From the NCBI GenBank assembly GCA_026826555.1, contig JAKSZT010021121.1:2240470-2304469 (forward strand): a stretch of DNA of 64,000 bases, in the 5' to 3' direction. Both the position numbers and the translations under genes were made by a program. Positions 44,335 to 56,054 of this stretch are shown piece after piece. The notes under the pieces were generated by a model. The model was not told the DNA's origin and searched no databases. It saw nothing but the letters and a program-made list of their open reading frames with translations. The DNA comes from Tolypeutes matacus (Eukaryota; Chordata; Mammalia; Cingulata; Chlamyphoridae). Every line of letters begins with the position of its first letter. Position 1 is the first letter of the stretch.

Positions 44335-44895
44335 CTCAGTTCAATTGCTTATGAAGACTAATCAGGGAATTTAAGAAAACCAAGTTCAGGAGCTGAAGCA
44401 TGGAGGAGTAGCAGGGACTATGATGAACTTGAGGGCATGTGCAGCCAAAATGCAACTCCAGCTGATGGCTGTCATAGAGGAAAGCAGACCAGACATTGTC
44501 AGCGCCGCTGATTATTTCAAGAGAAACCCCAAATTTGAATATTTTTTGGTGAAATATCCTGACTTCACATCTAATTGGCTACTCGTTAACAAAATAAGAA
44601 GATAAAAACAAGCTAGTGAAACTGTTTAGACCACAGGAGACATAAAACACTGTGGGCTGAATACAGTGGACAGTCTGCTTTCAATCTCAAGGGTTGACAA
44701 TCTCTGACACCAGATTCAAAATCTGTCTTTAAAATTGTCTCACTTGCCTGGACCCAGCCCCAGGTGGGGAATCGGAGAACATAGTAATTGCTTGTAGCAT
44801 CAGCTTCCTGTAGGAGGTTAGGGAAGCATCAGTCTTGGCCTGAGAAAGTGCCGAATTTCTCCTATAATTTTGAAAGGTCAAAGACAGGATCAGCA
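44335..44895. other. Unassigned; 61-codon open frame
   Basis: The plus frame at 44420-44605 includes ADYFKRNPKFEYFLVKYPDF. The composition looks protein-like, but I do not recognise it and no splice-site context is evident. It may be a fragment of an old transposon gene. Confidence 0.25.
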
Positions 44896-44899
44896 TTTG

Positions 44900-45060
44900 T
44901 AATATGGTGGGAAGAAAACTGTGCTGGAGACCAGGAAATCTGAATCCTAACTTTGGCTCTGCCCAAAGTGCTTGCATGGACTTGATTTTTTCAGTTGCCT
45001 TTTCTGATGCTCATTAACCCTCTCTGTAAAAGAGAAGGATGAAGTGTTTCTCATACTTCA
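44900..45060 (-). repeat. MIR SINE, antisense
   Basis: 'GGAGACCAGGAAATCTGAATCC' and 'CATTAACCCTCTCTGTAAAAGAG' are diverged antisense MIR segments. Confidence 0.55.
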
Positions 45061-45076
45061 GTCCTTGGCACGTCAC

Positions 45077-45575
45077 TGTTGGTAGCCAGTTTCTAATGTG
45101 GCCTCCAAATGGTCCTCACCTCTTTGCATTCACGTCCCTGTGCAGTCCCTCCCATGCTGAATAAGGCTGATCTGCGCAACTCGTTAGCTATTGTGGAAGT
45201 GAAGGGGTGTGACTTCTGATGTTAGGTCATAGGAGACATTGCTATTCCCATCTTGAACTTTCAGATCGTTTGCTCTGAGGGACACAGGCTGCCATGTCAT
45301 GAGGATACTCAAGCTGCTCTGTGGAGGAGCCCATAGGTGAGGAACAGCCAGCACCAACTTGTCGGCCACATGAGTAAGCCACCTAGGAAGCTGATGCTCC
45401 AGCCCCAGTCAAACCTGCAGAGGACTGTAGTTCAAGACAACCTCTTGACTACAACCTCAGGAGAGACTCTGGGCCAGAACCACCCCAAATTCTGAACCTG
45501 CAGAAACCGTTTTTTACTGCTTAAGCCACAACGTTTTGGGATAATTTATTTATGCAGCAATAGATAACTAAGACA
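45077..45575 (+). repeat. MaLR/ERVL-type LTR, sense
   Basis: Begins TGTTGGTAGCCAGTTTCTAATG and ends 'GCAGCAATAGATAACTAAGACA', with 'GTCATAGGAGACATTGC', 'AACCTGCAGAAACCG' and 'TTAAGCCACAACGTTTTGGG' between. The ending closely parallels the LTR at 59675-60150. No internal retroviral sequence adjoins, so it is a solo LTR. Confidence 0.75.
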
Positions 45576-45579
45576 AAGA

Positions 45580-48235
45580 TATGAATTGCCATATTTACCT
45601 ATGGCATCAATTTCACTCAATTCTACTTAAATTTATGTATTTCTTCAAATTGATTTATATTTTTAATTTAAATAAATTTATATGAAAAAGAAAAATTGTC
45701 ATGCTAAAATGGAAAATAAGATTCACTAGCTATAAAATAAAGATAACAAAGTTAATTTCCTTTTTAACCTAATCTTATCTAGATACTGTTGTCTGCAGAA
45801 GACTTTGAGCCTAAGGCATCCTGTCTCTTTGTTAATAAGAAAAATGACAAGGTTTAAGAGGTGTTAGAGGCAAGCTGGCCCCAAACTTAGACTTTCTCCT
45901 TAAAGTAAATAAACGAATTAAGAGGAAACTGAGCAGTGGATGACTTTCTCACAATGAAATTTGATGTTAAAATACTCTCTCTATAGATGCCCCCAGACCA
46001 TCTTGTAGGCCTCCAAAGAAATGCTTTTCCCCCTACTTTGGGAAAATTAGATAAGAAGATCTAAGTACTTCCTTCTAGTTCCAAAACATCCTGAGATAGC
46101 ACATAATTTAAGTTTGAATAAAATAAGATCACTTCTAATAAATTCTTGTAAAACAGCCCATGCCAGTTTTTAAGCGTCACTACTAATATAATATCTTTTG
46201 ACTGACAAATGATGTTTAGATTACAAAGCCCTGTCCCATTCATTGGACTCTTGTAAGTACCAAGACATTTATGCCTGCCCAATGAGCATGATCCCTAAAT
46301 GTACAGTTCAGGATGTTGGGGCCCAAAGATTCCTCAGCTAGTAATTAGCAGAACAAGGTTAGAACTTGGGTCTCCTGACTCTTAGTCCTCTGGGTTCTCT
46401 ACTCTCCTGGGTTGCTCCTCAGTCCCCTGGCCTCTTGTGCCCCTGCTGGATCTGGAGCAGCTATAACATATCAGGGCCTGAAGAAGAGGTGGCATGGCAG
46501 GATCTGAGTTGGTTGGGATGCCTGGTGCACAGTATTAAGAAGAGAATTTTTAAGGAATCTGAGTAGCTGAGAAGACAGGAGGGTCAGGCTCATCAATGAG
46601 CAGCTGCCATAACAAACAAGACTAGAGAAGCCACCTCCTTTGCATCCTGGTGGTTATCTTAGCTTGGAGATCAGATTTGCTGTTTCACAAAGAAAAGAGC
46701 ATGTGCAAATGTGTGCATGCACACAATGCACACTACACACACTCAGCCCATATGGTATCCAAATGCATTTCAGACAGTGCTCCAGCACCCATGGAGGTGC
46801 TGAAATGTGGTGTTTGAGTGAATGTGCATATCCAAATCTTTCCAACTCCCTGGCCAACAGCCCAGCCCTTGCCCCCCAATTTGGCTGCATAGTATTTTTC
46901 AATTTCTATTGAAAAATACTTTGGAGTCTTTGTGCATCTTGAATTTGTCCAAAACTAAAGAGAGAAAAATATATTCTGATGTACCAGGCGTGCATGGAGT
47001 CTTATGTTTCTCTACCCAAGTGAAGTAAAATTTTTATGAGCATTGGGTGACAAAACATTTATACTGGACAGAAACCAAATATGTTAAAGCATTTAGAGAA
47101 ATAGTCTGGTGGTTATTTCTATGTCTAAACATGCTTGTGTTTCTCATTTGTGTTCTTTGTCTTATTTAAAAACTGACCACCAGAGCTAATAATTAATTGT
47201 ATTTTCTTAAGATATTTTAAAGGTCCTGGAATGCAAAACTGCAGCACCAGAAGGTCCTGATTTTCTCATTCTACCCAAGAAGAGACTGAGGCAGAGAAAA
47301 GACCAAGGCATGGCACAAAGTCGTCAGTGAGTCAAGGAAGTCATGTTTTGCCTGCAACCAAAGAAAGCTCAACTCACTGGTTTTTATTTCTTTCTCTTCT
47401 TTTTTATTAAATTTAAACTAGTAAATGGATTCACCTACTGCTCCACCTCCCTTCAAGTCTGGAAACCAGTTACATTTTAGGAAGGTTGAGATCTGATGAT
47501 AAAGGGCCTGCTTCAGGTTTCAGTTGCAAATCCATTTTTACAACTTGCTTATTAAACTCTGAAAGCTAGTCTAATGGTGGAAAGGCTGATGCTGTCAAAT
47601 GCTAAATGGTGCAGTTAGAGATGTTCTGCCTCTCCTCCCGGTACCCAAAAGCACAGGCCTTTCCTGGCAGCAGTGCAGTCGTCTCATTACTCTCTGGAGC
47701 CAGACATAGATCTGCTCTGCCAGGTGTCCGGTGAGGCAGTAAAGCAAAGCAGCTGGGCCGAAGACAGAGGGCAGGCGCTGAGAGGACAGGCACAGCTCCC
47801 ATACCACACACACTCCAACTAGAGGCAAAGGCCCAGGTGCATCATTTCCTATGGTGCTTCCCCTTCTGGTCTCCTTTCTCGTCTGATCTGATGCTTTCTC
47901 TGCTGAGGGTTTACAGAGAGGCAGTAAGGATGGGTCTATTCCCTGTAAGAGTTAAAGCTAGTTCAGACTATAACATTTTACATGATGCAAATTTATTTCA
48001 ACATAGATCAAATAAATTCAGACCAAACCCGAAAGTGTGAGTCTTTTACTCAACTATACAACTAGAGAATCTACATCACTTAGAAAAAAATGGCCTTTTT
48101 TTCCCAACAGCAATAAAACTTTCTTACGTAAATTAGCAAAACTTTTGAGATATTCATTTTAATGCAGTTTTTAATCTCAAATATGGACAATTATTTGAGC
48201 TAAATAGTTAAATGTAACTGATGTTTATGAACAGA
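45580..48235. other. Mostly apparently unique DNA
   Basis: Possible MIR remnants lie at 46300-46400 ('TCAGCTAGTAATTAGCAGAACAAGG') and 47250-47345 ('AAGAAGAGACTGAGGCAGAG'). A CpG-containing block at 47630-47830 has overlapping minus-strand frames of 69 and 77 codons without a domain. No gene is supported. Confidence 0.35.
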
Positions 48236-48239
48236 TGAT

Positions 48240-48410
48240 AATAACAAGAATAACATTTATAACTAGCATTTATTAAGCACACACTGTGCTGTGCTCCAGC
48301 TACACTGCTGAGCAATTTACTTTTCATGGCTGCTACCTCCATATTTCACCTAACTTTAAAAGGAGTTTGTTTAATCTTTCAGACAACTTTGTAAGGTAGT
48401 TAAAAATAAT
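48240..48410 (+). repeat. MIR SINE, sense
   Basis: 'AACATTTATAACTAGCATTTATTAAGC' and 'GACAACTTTGTAAGGTAGTTAAAAAT' match sense MIR. The middle carries extra sequence. Confidence 0.6.
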
Positions 48411-48419
48411 CTTCTTATA

Positions 48420-48960
48420 CATTTATTAATTCAGCATGTATTTATTAAGTGTCTCTTTGGTGCCACACATGGTTTTAGGCTCTTGGGTCTGAAAAAGCTG
48501 GATAAGATATACATGCATCCTGTACTCGTGGTGCTTACAATTTAGGGGGGAAAACATATTTTTAAAAGTTACAAAAAACCAATTCTTTTGGAAGGAAACA
48601 AAGTGATGACAGAGAATGATGAGGGGTGGGAGGTCTTCAGATGAGATAAGGAGGGGAGGCCTCTCTTTCAGGATGGTGAGCTTGCCAGGTGAAGAGAGGT
48701 ATGAAGACTATCCTGGGCTAAGCTCTATCCTGGGTTGAGAGGTGGGGAAGCTGTTGCTGCAGAAGCTGAAAGAAGGCCCTTGTGTCTGGTGATGGGGTGA
48801 AGGGTGACAAGAGGTGAGGGTAAAGAAGTCAGCAGAGGCCAATTTATATGGTACTTTGTGTGGAGGAATAGGACTGAGGCAAGGAAAAGATAAGCCTCTT
48901 TCCCAAGGTCAGAGAAATTATAAATACTGAAGAGCCAGATGGGAAGTTAACTTTCCAAAC
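48420..48960 (-). repeat. L2 LINE, antisense
   Basis: Starts 'TTTATTAATTCAGCATGTATTTATTAAGTGTC', then 'CTCGTGGTGCTTACAATTTAGG', 'GAGGCCTCTCTTTCAGGATGG' and 'AAGCTGAAAGAAGGCCCTTG', in antisense L2 order. Confidence 0.85.
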
Positions 48961-49007
48961 ACTTTCTCTTAATTTCCACTCATTTATAAAAAAGTAACAT
49001 TTCTATC

Positions 49008-49079
49008 TGTTTTCTCTCTTTCTCTCTATCTTTTCATCCATCCATCCATCCATCCATTCATGCATCCATCCATTATCTG

Positions 49080-49129
<50 letters not shown>

Positions 49130-49139
49130 NNNNNNNNNN

Positions 49140-49187
<48 letters not shown>

Positions 49188-49262
49188 CTATCTCACCTAT
49201 ATATCTCTCCTTATCATCTCTCTCTCCTCTATCGATCTGTTTCTATCTCTGTCATCTCTATT
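49008..49262. repeat. (TCTA)n/(CATC)n microsatellite with assembly gap
   Basis: CATC units (about 49036-49073) pass into TCTA units on both sides of a ten-base N run (49130-49139), then into degenerate TCTC/TATC. The true repeat number is not represented by the assembly. Confidence 0.97.
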
Positions 49263-49264
49263 AT

Positions 49265-49540
49265 ACTAGCTACTAGATGCCAGGAATTCTAGGCTCTAGG
49301 GTTAGAACAATGAATCCAGCTATCAAAGTTCTTGCCTTCATGTGTCTGCCTTTCTTGTGTGGGGAGACAGATGAGAAATAAAGGAACAAATAAGTAATTT
49401 GTATACTCTCAGAAAACGGTAGTGCAATAATGCAAACTAAAGCAGGAAAAAGGGATGTAGAGGCAAGGGGGCCTTTTTAGGTAAGGCGGTCAGAGGAGGC
49501 CTCTTTGACCAGGGGTGTGAAGTAAATGAGGAAACAGCCA
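49265..49540 (-). repeat. L2 LINE, antisense
   Basis: 'AGCTACTAGATGCCAGGAATTCTAGGC', 'GTTCTTGCCTTCATGTGTC' and 'AGGCGGTCAGAGGAGGCCTCTTTGACC' are antisense L2. It could be the continuation of the L2 at 48420 or a separate copy. Confidence 0.82.
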
Positions 49541-49544
49541 TCAA

Positions 49545-50485
49545 CTCTGTGCTGTGCAGCTAAAAGAGCTTTGCAAATTGGCATTTTCAAAGTATCGGAA
49601 AGCATGGTTGTCTTCATGGGGTCACCATGACTATCTTATGTGTGCGTGTATGAGTGTGTTTGATGGTCAAATCCCTTTCCAGAGCAAACATAGCAAGATA
49701 AGGTCAGCCTAAGTTATAAACAAGAAGGATTTGGAGATTTCTGGTTAATATTGGTTTTCTGGGTTTGCAGAGTCCTGGAGGAAGTGAGATGAGAAATTCA
49801 GCTTTGTGTCTAAATACCAGGAATCAGGTATATCTGGATACACCAGGAAGGCATTTTCAGAAAAAAATTCTTTGAGTTCAGTCAACAGCAGACTTCCACA
49901 AAAGAGTGAAGGAGATTGATAAGCCCAGCAACACCCAATAAAAATTCTTAGGGAAAACCTAATGCTCTAGTTTTGTTACTATTGGGCCCAATGAAAGATA
50001 AAAGATTAAGCTGTACTCACTCCTCTCTCTCCATTTCTTGCTCTATCTCTTCCTCTCCCTCTACTTTTTTTCCTTTTCCCAACAGAATTTCTGTTGCTTG
50101 AAAAGACTTAATACAGATCAGCATACTGAACATGGCTGGGATTAGCTGCTATAGTGTAAGGTAAAGGGAAATGACCACAAGTCATATTTAGTATTTGAAA
50201 TGTCTAGATATGAATGAAAAGTAAAAGATATACTTTTTCCTTTTTATGGCTGTCAAGTGGAGTAAACTATTCAGGATTAAGAACTAAATTGAGTAATTTA
50301 CAGATGAATTCCAAATATTTTGGGATTCTTTATAACTAGGGCCAATATATTTCAGAGGATAATAGGTGATTCATTAAGTCTTACGCAATTGTTATTCAGA
50401 GTGGAAAGATGGTGTGGTTTGGATCTATGGTTCTGGAAACTGCTCATGCGTCTATCCATGCTGCTGTCCATCCACAGGAGTATAT
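49545..50485. other. No assignable feature
   Basis: Apparently unique DNA. A short pyrimidine-rich stretch at 50018-50090 has no repeat periodicity. No open frame is worth calling. Confidence 0.4.
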
Positions 50486-50489
50486 AAGG

Positions 50490-51095
50490 AACCTGTGAAT
50501 GACATGAAGATGAATAATTCATGACCTCCGTTCCCAAAAAGCTCACAGTAAAGTGACAGTCAAGGAAATAGGGAATTATAAAAAAGTGAGATACGCTCAG
50601 GATGGTGATAAGGATCATTGCTTTGGGCTTGGGGAAATGCTCTCAAGTTAGACCAGGGTGCTTGGGCACAGTTTCTCATAAACATTGATGATTAAGCTCA
50701 TCCTTGAAGAAGGATGTGTGGAAGTTGTGCAGGCAGAGAAGGTGGGGGAGATTTTTCTAAGAGAAGGAAGCTGTATGGACCTGTGCATAAAGGAGTGGAA
50801 GGGTCTGACTCACTCAGAGAACTGCAGGCAGTTGGCAGGGCTGGAGTACAGATTGTGTATTTGTTCAAGTGGTGGAGTATTGAGGGTGAAGAATGGCAGG
50901 CATGGGCAAGATTATGAGAGGACTGTGGCCCACTATAGTGAATTTGGATTTGGAACTAAGAGCTATGAGGAACTATGAACATATTTTAAACAGAAAGCAC
51001 CTGATTGGCATTTTAGCAGTTGCCTTGGGCTCTTATGGAATAATTGTTATGATGTGGCAATTTACTGCCATGATTATGGCAGATGAGTGAGGCCT
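50490..51095 (-). repeat. L2 LINE, antisense
   Basis: 'CAAAAAGCTCACAGTAAAGTGACAG', 'GTGCAGGCAGAGAAGG', 'CCTGTGCATAAAGGAGTGG', 'GAACTGCAGGCAGTTGGCAGGGC' and 'GAATTTGGATTTGGAACTAAG' are in antisense L2 order over about 600 bp. Plus frames of 65-97 codons arise from antisense L2. Confidence 0.83.
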
Positions 51096-51099
51096 AAGG

Positions 51100-51575
51100 T
51101 AAATTATCACAGGTATGGAGAAACCACTTAATTCTTTGTACCTTGGTCCTAAAGGTGCGAGTGGCCTTTTCATGATCCTTTTCTAGATCAAGCAAACGAT
51201 CTCAACCTGAAATCTTACAGACACTTTTTAAAAGGAAAGAACAAAAACTAAAAGTCCTCAGCTCTCCATTATCCTTCTGAGCTATATTTAAAGTTCTGCC
51301 ATACATCCATTACTCTGGAAACTTGGCCATTACCTCACATTTTTTCCTTCTTGAAGGGACCTCTTCTGTTTTGACTTTTCAGCTGGCTTGCACAGTACCT
51401 GAGGCAAAGAAGCTCAGTAAATGTGCAAGGAGTTGATTCACTAATGCCCCAAATCAAGCTGTGTATGGGCCTATTTGGACATTTAGTGACCCATGTGTGT
51501 TAAATATGAGCAAAGGCTAGGTCGACAACGGATAGCAACAGCTTAAGATGCCAGACACTGGGCATCTACTCTAAC
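51100..51575. other. Unassigned, possible sense L2 fragment
   Basis: The segment at 51290-51445 ('CAGTACCTGAGGCAAAGAAGCTCAGTAAATG') looks like the L2 3' end but is short and diverged. The remainder shows no feature. Confidence 0.35.
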
Positions 51576-51579
51576 CTGG

Positions 51580-51765
51580 CACGATCTCAGGCTGCCTGTC
51601 CATCTTCTAACTTCATCCTCACCATCTCCTCACTGCATCAGTTTTCCTGTCTGCCTTTATAGGTGGAAAAATTAAGGCTGACAGAGTTTACTCAACACTC
51701 TGGTCACAGAGATGAAGAGCAGAAATGCAGGATGTGAACCCAGGACTACTTGATGGTAAAGTCTA
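51580..51765 (+). repeat. MIR SINE, sense
   Basis: 'CCTTTATAGGTGGAAAAATTAAGGCTGACAG', 'TGGTCACAGAGATGAAGAG' and 'GGATGTGAACCCAGGACTAC' give the MIR 3' half. Confidence 0.65.
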
Positions 51766-52079
51766 GGCTTTTTCTCTGATTACATTTTCAAATGTTTGCA
51801 GGTACTTCTTGTGAAAGAGGGAACACATTGTGTTCCACTGGCCCTGGAGAAGAGAAAGCAGACCGGGGCTGGACCATGATGGGCGGGTCCTTGTGAACCA
51901 GCAAGAACAGTACTGACTTTTCTGTGAGTCTATGGCCACCTGTCCCTGAAGGTGCTGGTATGAAAGTGGACCACCATCTCTCAGGGGATCTGTCGAATAA
52001 TTTCTCTTCTGGCTCGTGGGATAAAATATATTTACCTCTATCTCCATGAGCTTGAGATATACTTTGGATAGTAACAATA

Positions 52080-52270
52080 GTACCTGGCATTTGAATAACA
52101 TATCACAGTAGACAAAACACTTCCACAGAGCACCTTATTGGATTCCAAATAGACTCCTTTTTGGGGTGAGGTAACCACTGCTCAGAGAGGCAGCATGTCT
52201 TGTCCCAGGATACACAAAGTGAATGGAAGACTTGGAAGTAGACCTTGAGTCAAATAATTCCAAGACCAGT
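52080..52270 (+). repeat. MIR-type SINE, sense
   Basis: 'AGTACCTGGCATTTGAATAAC', 'GAGGTAACCACTGCTCAGAGAGGCAG' and 'GTCCCAGGATACACAAAGTG' resemble the MIR/MIR3 group. Diverged. Confidence 0.5.
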
Positions 52271-52397
52271 GCTCTTTTCCCTATGCATGTTGTCTACTGC
52301 AGTGGAGCAGAAATTCAGGTCTGTAGGGGGAAGTAGGGGGATAGTCCCTTTCCATGATGAATCGAGGTCACATGCTGAGTGTCAATATTCTATGTGG

Positions 52398-52850
52398 TGG
52401 GGGGGGGCAGATGTGGCTCAAATGGTTGGGCGTCTGTCTGCCATATGGAGGGACGTGGGTTCGATCCCCGGGACCTCCTGGTAAAATAAAAAATATATAG
52501 AGAGAAGGCGTATGGGCTGCCAGGCTTTGTGTGCTGGTGAGCTGCCAGGCCCTGGGAGCCATGCAGCAAGATGATGACGCAACAAGAGAGAGATGCAGGG
52601 GAGGGACAAGCAAGATGCTCCGAAAGCTCCAGAAGCCAGGAGCCGAAGTGGCGCAGGTGGCAGAATACCTGTCTCCTACATCGGAAGTCTCCAGGATCGA
52701 ATCCTGGTGAAGACTTGGAGGAGGAGGATAAGAAGAGATGGCAGGAAACAGACACAGAGAATTGCCCAGCGAATGGACACAAAACAGCAAATGGGGAAGG
52801 GGGGGTTAAAATGGATAAAGTAAATAAATAAATCTTAAAAAAAAAAAAAA
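52398..52850 (+). mobile_element. DAS-SINE, long composite form
   Basis: Perfect target duplication ATTCTATGTGG at 52387-52397 and 52851-52861. Head 1 'GCAGATGTGGCTCAAATGG' has box B-like 'GGGTTCGATCCCCGGGACC'. A middle body follows, then a second tRNA-like head 'AGCCGAAGTGGCGCAGGTGG' with 'AGGATCGAATCCTGG', a tail body, 'AAATAAATAAATC' and poly(A). It differs from the dimer at 29489 in its linker and tail. Overlapping frames up to 171 codons are by-products of the SINE. Confidence 0.92.
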
Positions 52851-52864
52851 ATTCTATGTGGGTC

Positions 52865-53705
52865 AATATTCTCAAAGTCTGGGCATCCCTTTGGGAACAA
52901 AACATACTTCAGGACCTTCCTTAATCATCCTCAGCAGTGTAACATGTTGCTTCCTGTCCAGCCCTGACACATTTCCACAGGCAATTAATACATCTTGAGA
53001 TGCCAGAGTGCTGATTCTCACTCCAGTTGTTTCATGCCTGGGTTATTCTTCCTGACGTGTGGATCTGGGGCACAAGTCTAAGTCCCATTCTTACTGCAGC
53101 TCAGAGGCACCAAGCTCTGCTGGGTCAGGAGCATACAGACTCCTGACTTTGGAAAGAGTGTCTGTGTGCTAAGTGTAAGCAGCTGTCCCCAGCTGCTGGA
53201 GCGTGTGGCCATATGAAACCAATCACCCGCTCTGCAAAGACATGCATCATCAGACCAAAGTCTGAAGGTACAACCAACTCATCCTGCTTCCCATAAAACA
53301 GTGGGCGAATAGGTGTGGGGGTATAGGGAGACTGATCAGTTCTGTCCAGCTAAGGGCAAAATGTGTGTGGTCCAATGACAAAAGAATGGTAAAGTTGGGC
53401 CCTAGTAAGTGCTGCTCAGGACCATGATAACCTCAAATTAGTCCTGAGACATCACCGGAGCACTTCCAACCCTGTACAGATGGTACACTAAGGTTTGGGG
53501 GGTGGACGTGATTTCTTTATAATCTCACAGCAATCTAGTGGCTCAGCCAGACCTTGGTCAAAGATCAATATGCCCATTCCAATGCTGGCTCCAATATGCA
53601 AGGCTTTCTCCTGTGCTTCTTGACATGGAGTCTTCATGTCTCCTATAATTTGAATCCCTGTGGCTTTGGGGGTGACTTCTCTAAGTCAGGTTAACTTTCC
53701 TAAAG
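52865..53705. other. Mostly unique; weak MIR trace at 53460-53560
   Basis: 'GTACACTAAGGTTTGGGG' and 'TCTCACAGCAATCTAGTGGCTCAG' may be a MIR 3' fragment. No gene or other element was recognised. Confidence 0.35.
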
Positions 53706-53709
53706 AATA

Positions 53710-53930
53710 ATGATAATTAATGCCATTTATTTGGGGGTAATAGTTGGTCAGTTTAGAAGTGTTATGTAGTTACTACATAATAATCCCCCAAATACCATGA
53801 AGCAGGTCTTTTCATGCCTATTTTAAAGGAGAGGAGACTGATACTGGAAATGGAAAGAGAGTTGCCCCAGGTCACAGAGCTTGTAGGTGGCACATGCTGG
53901 ATTCACATCAGAATGAACCTCAAAGGTTTA
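53710..53930 (+). repeat. MIR SINE, sense
   Basis: 'ATTAATGCCATTTATTTGGGGG', 'AGGAGAGGAGACTGATACTGG' and 'CCCCAGGTCACAGAGCTTGTAGG' follow MIR order, with a small extra segment around 53745-53790. Confidence 0.68.
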
Positions 53931-54539
53931 ATTTAAAGGCATCAACAAAGTCTTTTTGAAGCATCTGATTGGTTAGTAATGAAGGATGGCTGGGTGATCA
54001 ACATATATGCACTAAAAAGGACTTTATTGATCATCTATTACAGGCTTGGCAGTGTGTGTGGTTTTAAAGGTGAACACGACCCTGTTCTTTCCTTCTGGAT
54101 GCACAGGCTGATGGTGGAGCCAGAAATACAAACAAACTCCTAGTCTGTGTTGAAGCAATTGTTGAACGGATCATCGATCCAGTATAAATGGAATAGAGTG
54201 GGTGGAGCACACAAGTCTACTCAAGGGGTAAGGGATGTTTTTCAGGGGAGGTAATGCTTTTCTGGCAAATGTGTGAGGATGAAATTCAAAGCAGAAGTTG
54301 ACAGCATGTTTAGAGAAATAGAAACAGGACAAATGGTGGCATATTTTGGGAAATATGGATCTCTAGGGATTTTTGGCTGGTAGAAGATAAGCTTAAAAGC
54401 TGCATATTATAAGAACCTTGAATGTTTTGCTAAGGGGTTGGGATTTTTCTCTTAGAGCAAGTGGGAACCACGCATTGGATTTAAGCAAAAGAGTGACAAG
54501 ATTAATATATAGTGTAAGATTAAGATTGACTGCTTGTAA

Positions 54540-54900
54540 TGGAATACTGCAAATAAATACTGGTCTAAAAACAATAGAAATTTCTTTATTTTTCATGTAG
54601 AAGTCTGGAGTTATATGCTCCAAGGCTGATATTGTGGGTCAACTCAGGAATTTGAGATTTTTCAAACCATCCCTGACTGTGACCTTCAAATTCATACTCT
54701 AAAATCACAATCCAGGCAGCCAGATAGAAGCAGTGATAAAGTAAGAATGCTAAGGGCATTCTCCAGTGCTCTCTTCAAGAAAGTTCCCAGAAGCTTGCAC
54801 AAAACATTTGTGATTTCAACCTATTCATCAGAACTTAGTCACATGTCCATTGTCAGCTATAAAGAAAGTAGGAAAATGTAGTATTTGCTGTGGACAGCCA
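54540..54900. repeat. Old MER-type repeat inside the L2
   Basis: 'AACAATAGAAATTTCTTTATTTTTCATG', 'AGAAGTCTGGAGTTATATGCTC' and 'CAGAACTTAGTCACATGTCCATTG' have the layout of a known but unnamed mammalian interspersed repeat. Edges are uncertain. Confidence 0.4.
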
Positions 54901-55539
54901 TGGACACACATAAAAATCAGATTTTACATTTCTCTAGTAGAACCAGAGAATGAGTATTGAGGAAAGTTAACAGTCTATGCACAAATAGGTCTGAAATTTA
55001 AATAGATCATTTATAATCCTGTATAAGATGGACAAGGAAATAGGAATAAGATTGAAGATATGAAACTGTGGCTGGTGGTAGCCACAGGATTGAGGAGTTG
55101 CTCTCCCCTTCCAATTACCTAAGCTTTCTCATTTATGGAACTTGTTCTCTTACCTTTATTTCTCCTCTATTGAGTCAGAGGTATATATATGTCTCTTTCA
55201 GCAAATGAGTCATATCCAGGGTTGGGAAATCCTGTTCAGACATGCACAATGGACCAAAATATGAGCCTGGTTTAGACTGCATCCTTCACGGACATAAAAC
55301 TTTGGTCATTGAGCTTCTGACCTCAAGTTAGATGTATCAGATTTCTTATTCTGATCACTTATAGAGCCATAATAGGGAAAAATAAGTGTCTATACATGTC
55401 ATTCAGGTTATCAGAATTAACATGTTTTGTCTGTTAGATAGTAATTAATTAAGAGCATGAGCTTTGGAACTAGAAAAATATAAATTCAAAACTCAGTTTA
55501 CAATACTAATCCCAGGTTGTCTAATTTCAGAGTCGGTCT

Positions 55540-55740
55540 TCATTGTCATCATGCCTCCCTCTTATAAGGGCATTTGTGATTGATTACCTTGGGTCCACCT
55601 GGATAATACACCATCATCTTCCCATCCCACGATTCTTAATTTAACCACATCTGCAAAGTCCTTTTTGTCATGTAAGGTACATATTCAAGGTTCTGGAGAT
55701 TATGGTATGGACAACTTTGGGGGGCCCTTATTCAGTTCAC
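55540..55740 (-). repeat. MaLR-type LTR fragment, antisense
   Basis: 'CTCCCTCTTATAAGGGCATTTGTG', 'CCCATCCCACGATTCTTAATTTAACCACATC' and 'GGGCCCTTATTCAGTTCACA' match the 3' part of the copy at 28748-29240. Confidence 0.6.
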
Positions 55741-56054
55741 AGAGAGAGTAACATGGTTACTTTGGGATTTTCCAGGATCATTCTGTAAGATTAGAGTTGG
55801 GGAGAGCAGTTAGGATGCTGTTGTGAGATGAGTGGGGGTAGTGAAGCACTAGAATCACCAGGCCATGGCTAGTGAGAGTAAGCAAAGGGCTGATTTCTAG
55901 ATTTCTAGCTCCAGGGACTGAGAAGATGGTGGAGTCATCAGAAGTTGGCACACACTTGGGGAGGTGAATGACAAATTGCCTAAAGTTTCCAGGGAAATCT
56001 GGTTTGTTCTAGCCTGCAGCCATTCTTTATAAAACACAGAGGACAGCCTGGCCT

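Larger units (their letters stand above)
54000..55985 (-). repeat. L2 LINE, antisense, interrupted
   Basis: The left part (54000-54520) runs from 'TTGATCATCTATTACAGGCTTGGCAGTG' to 'AAGCAAAAGAGTGACAAG'. The order resumes at 55745-55985 ('GAGTAACATGGTTACTTTGG', 'GGATCATTCTG', 'GCAGTTAGGATGCTGTTGTG', 'TCTAGCTCCAGGGACTGAG'). The middle is an insertion made of at least one old repeat and a MaLR-like fragment. Confidence 0.68.

Noticed and set aside
52390..52905. 171- and 140-codon minus-strand frames
   Set aside because: They lie almost entirely in the antisense of a DAS-SINE plus its tail.
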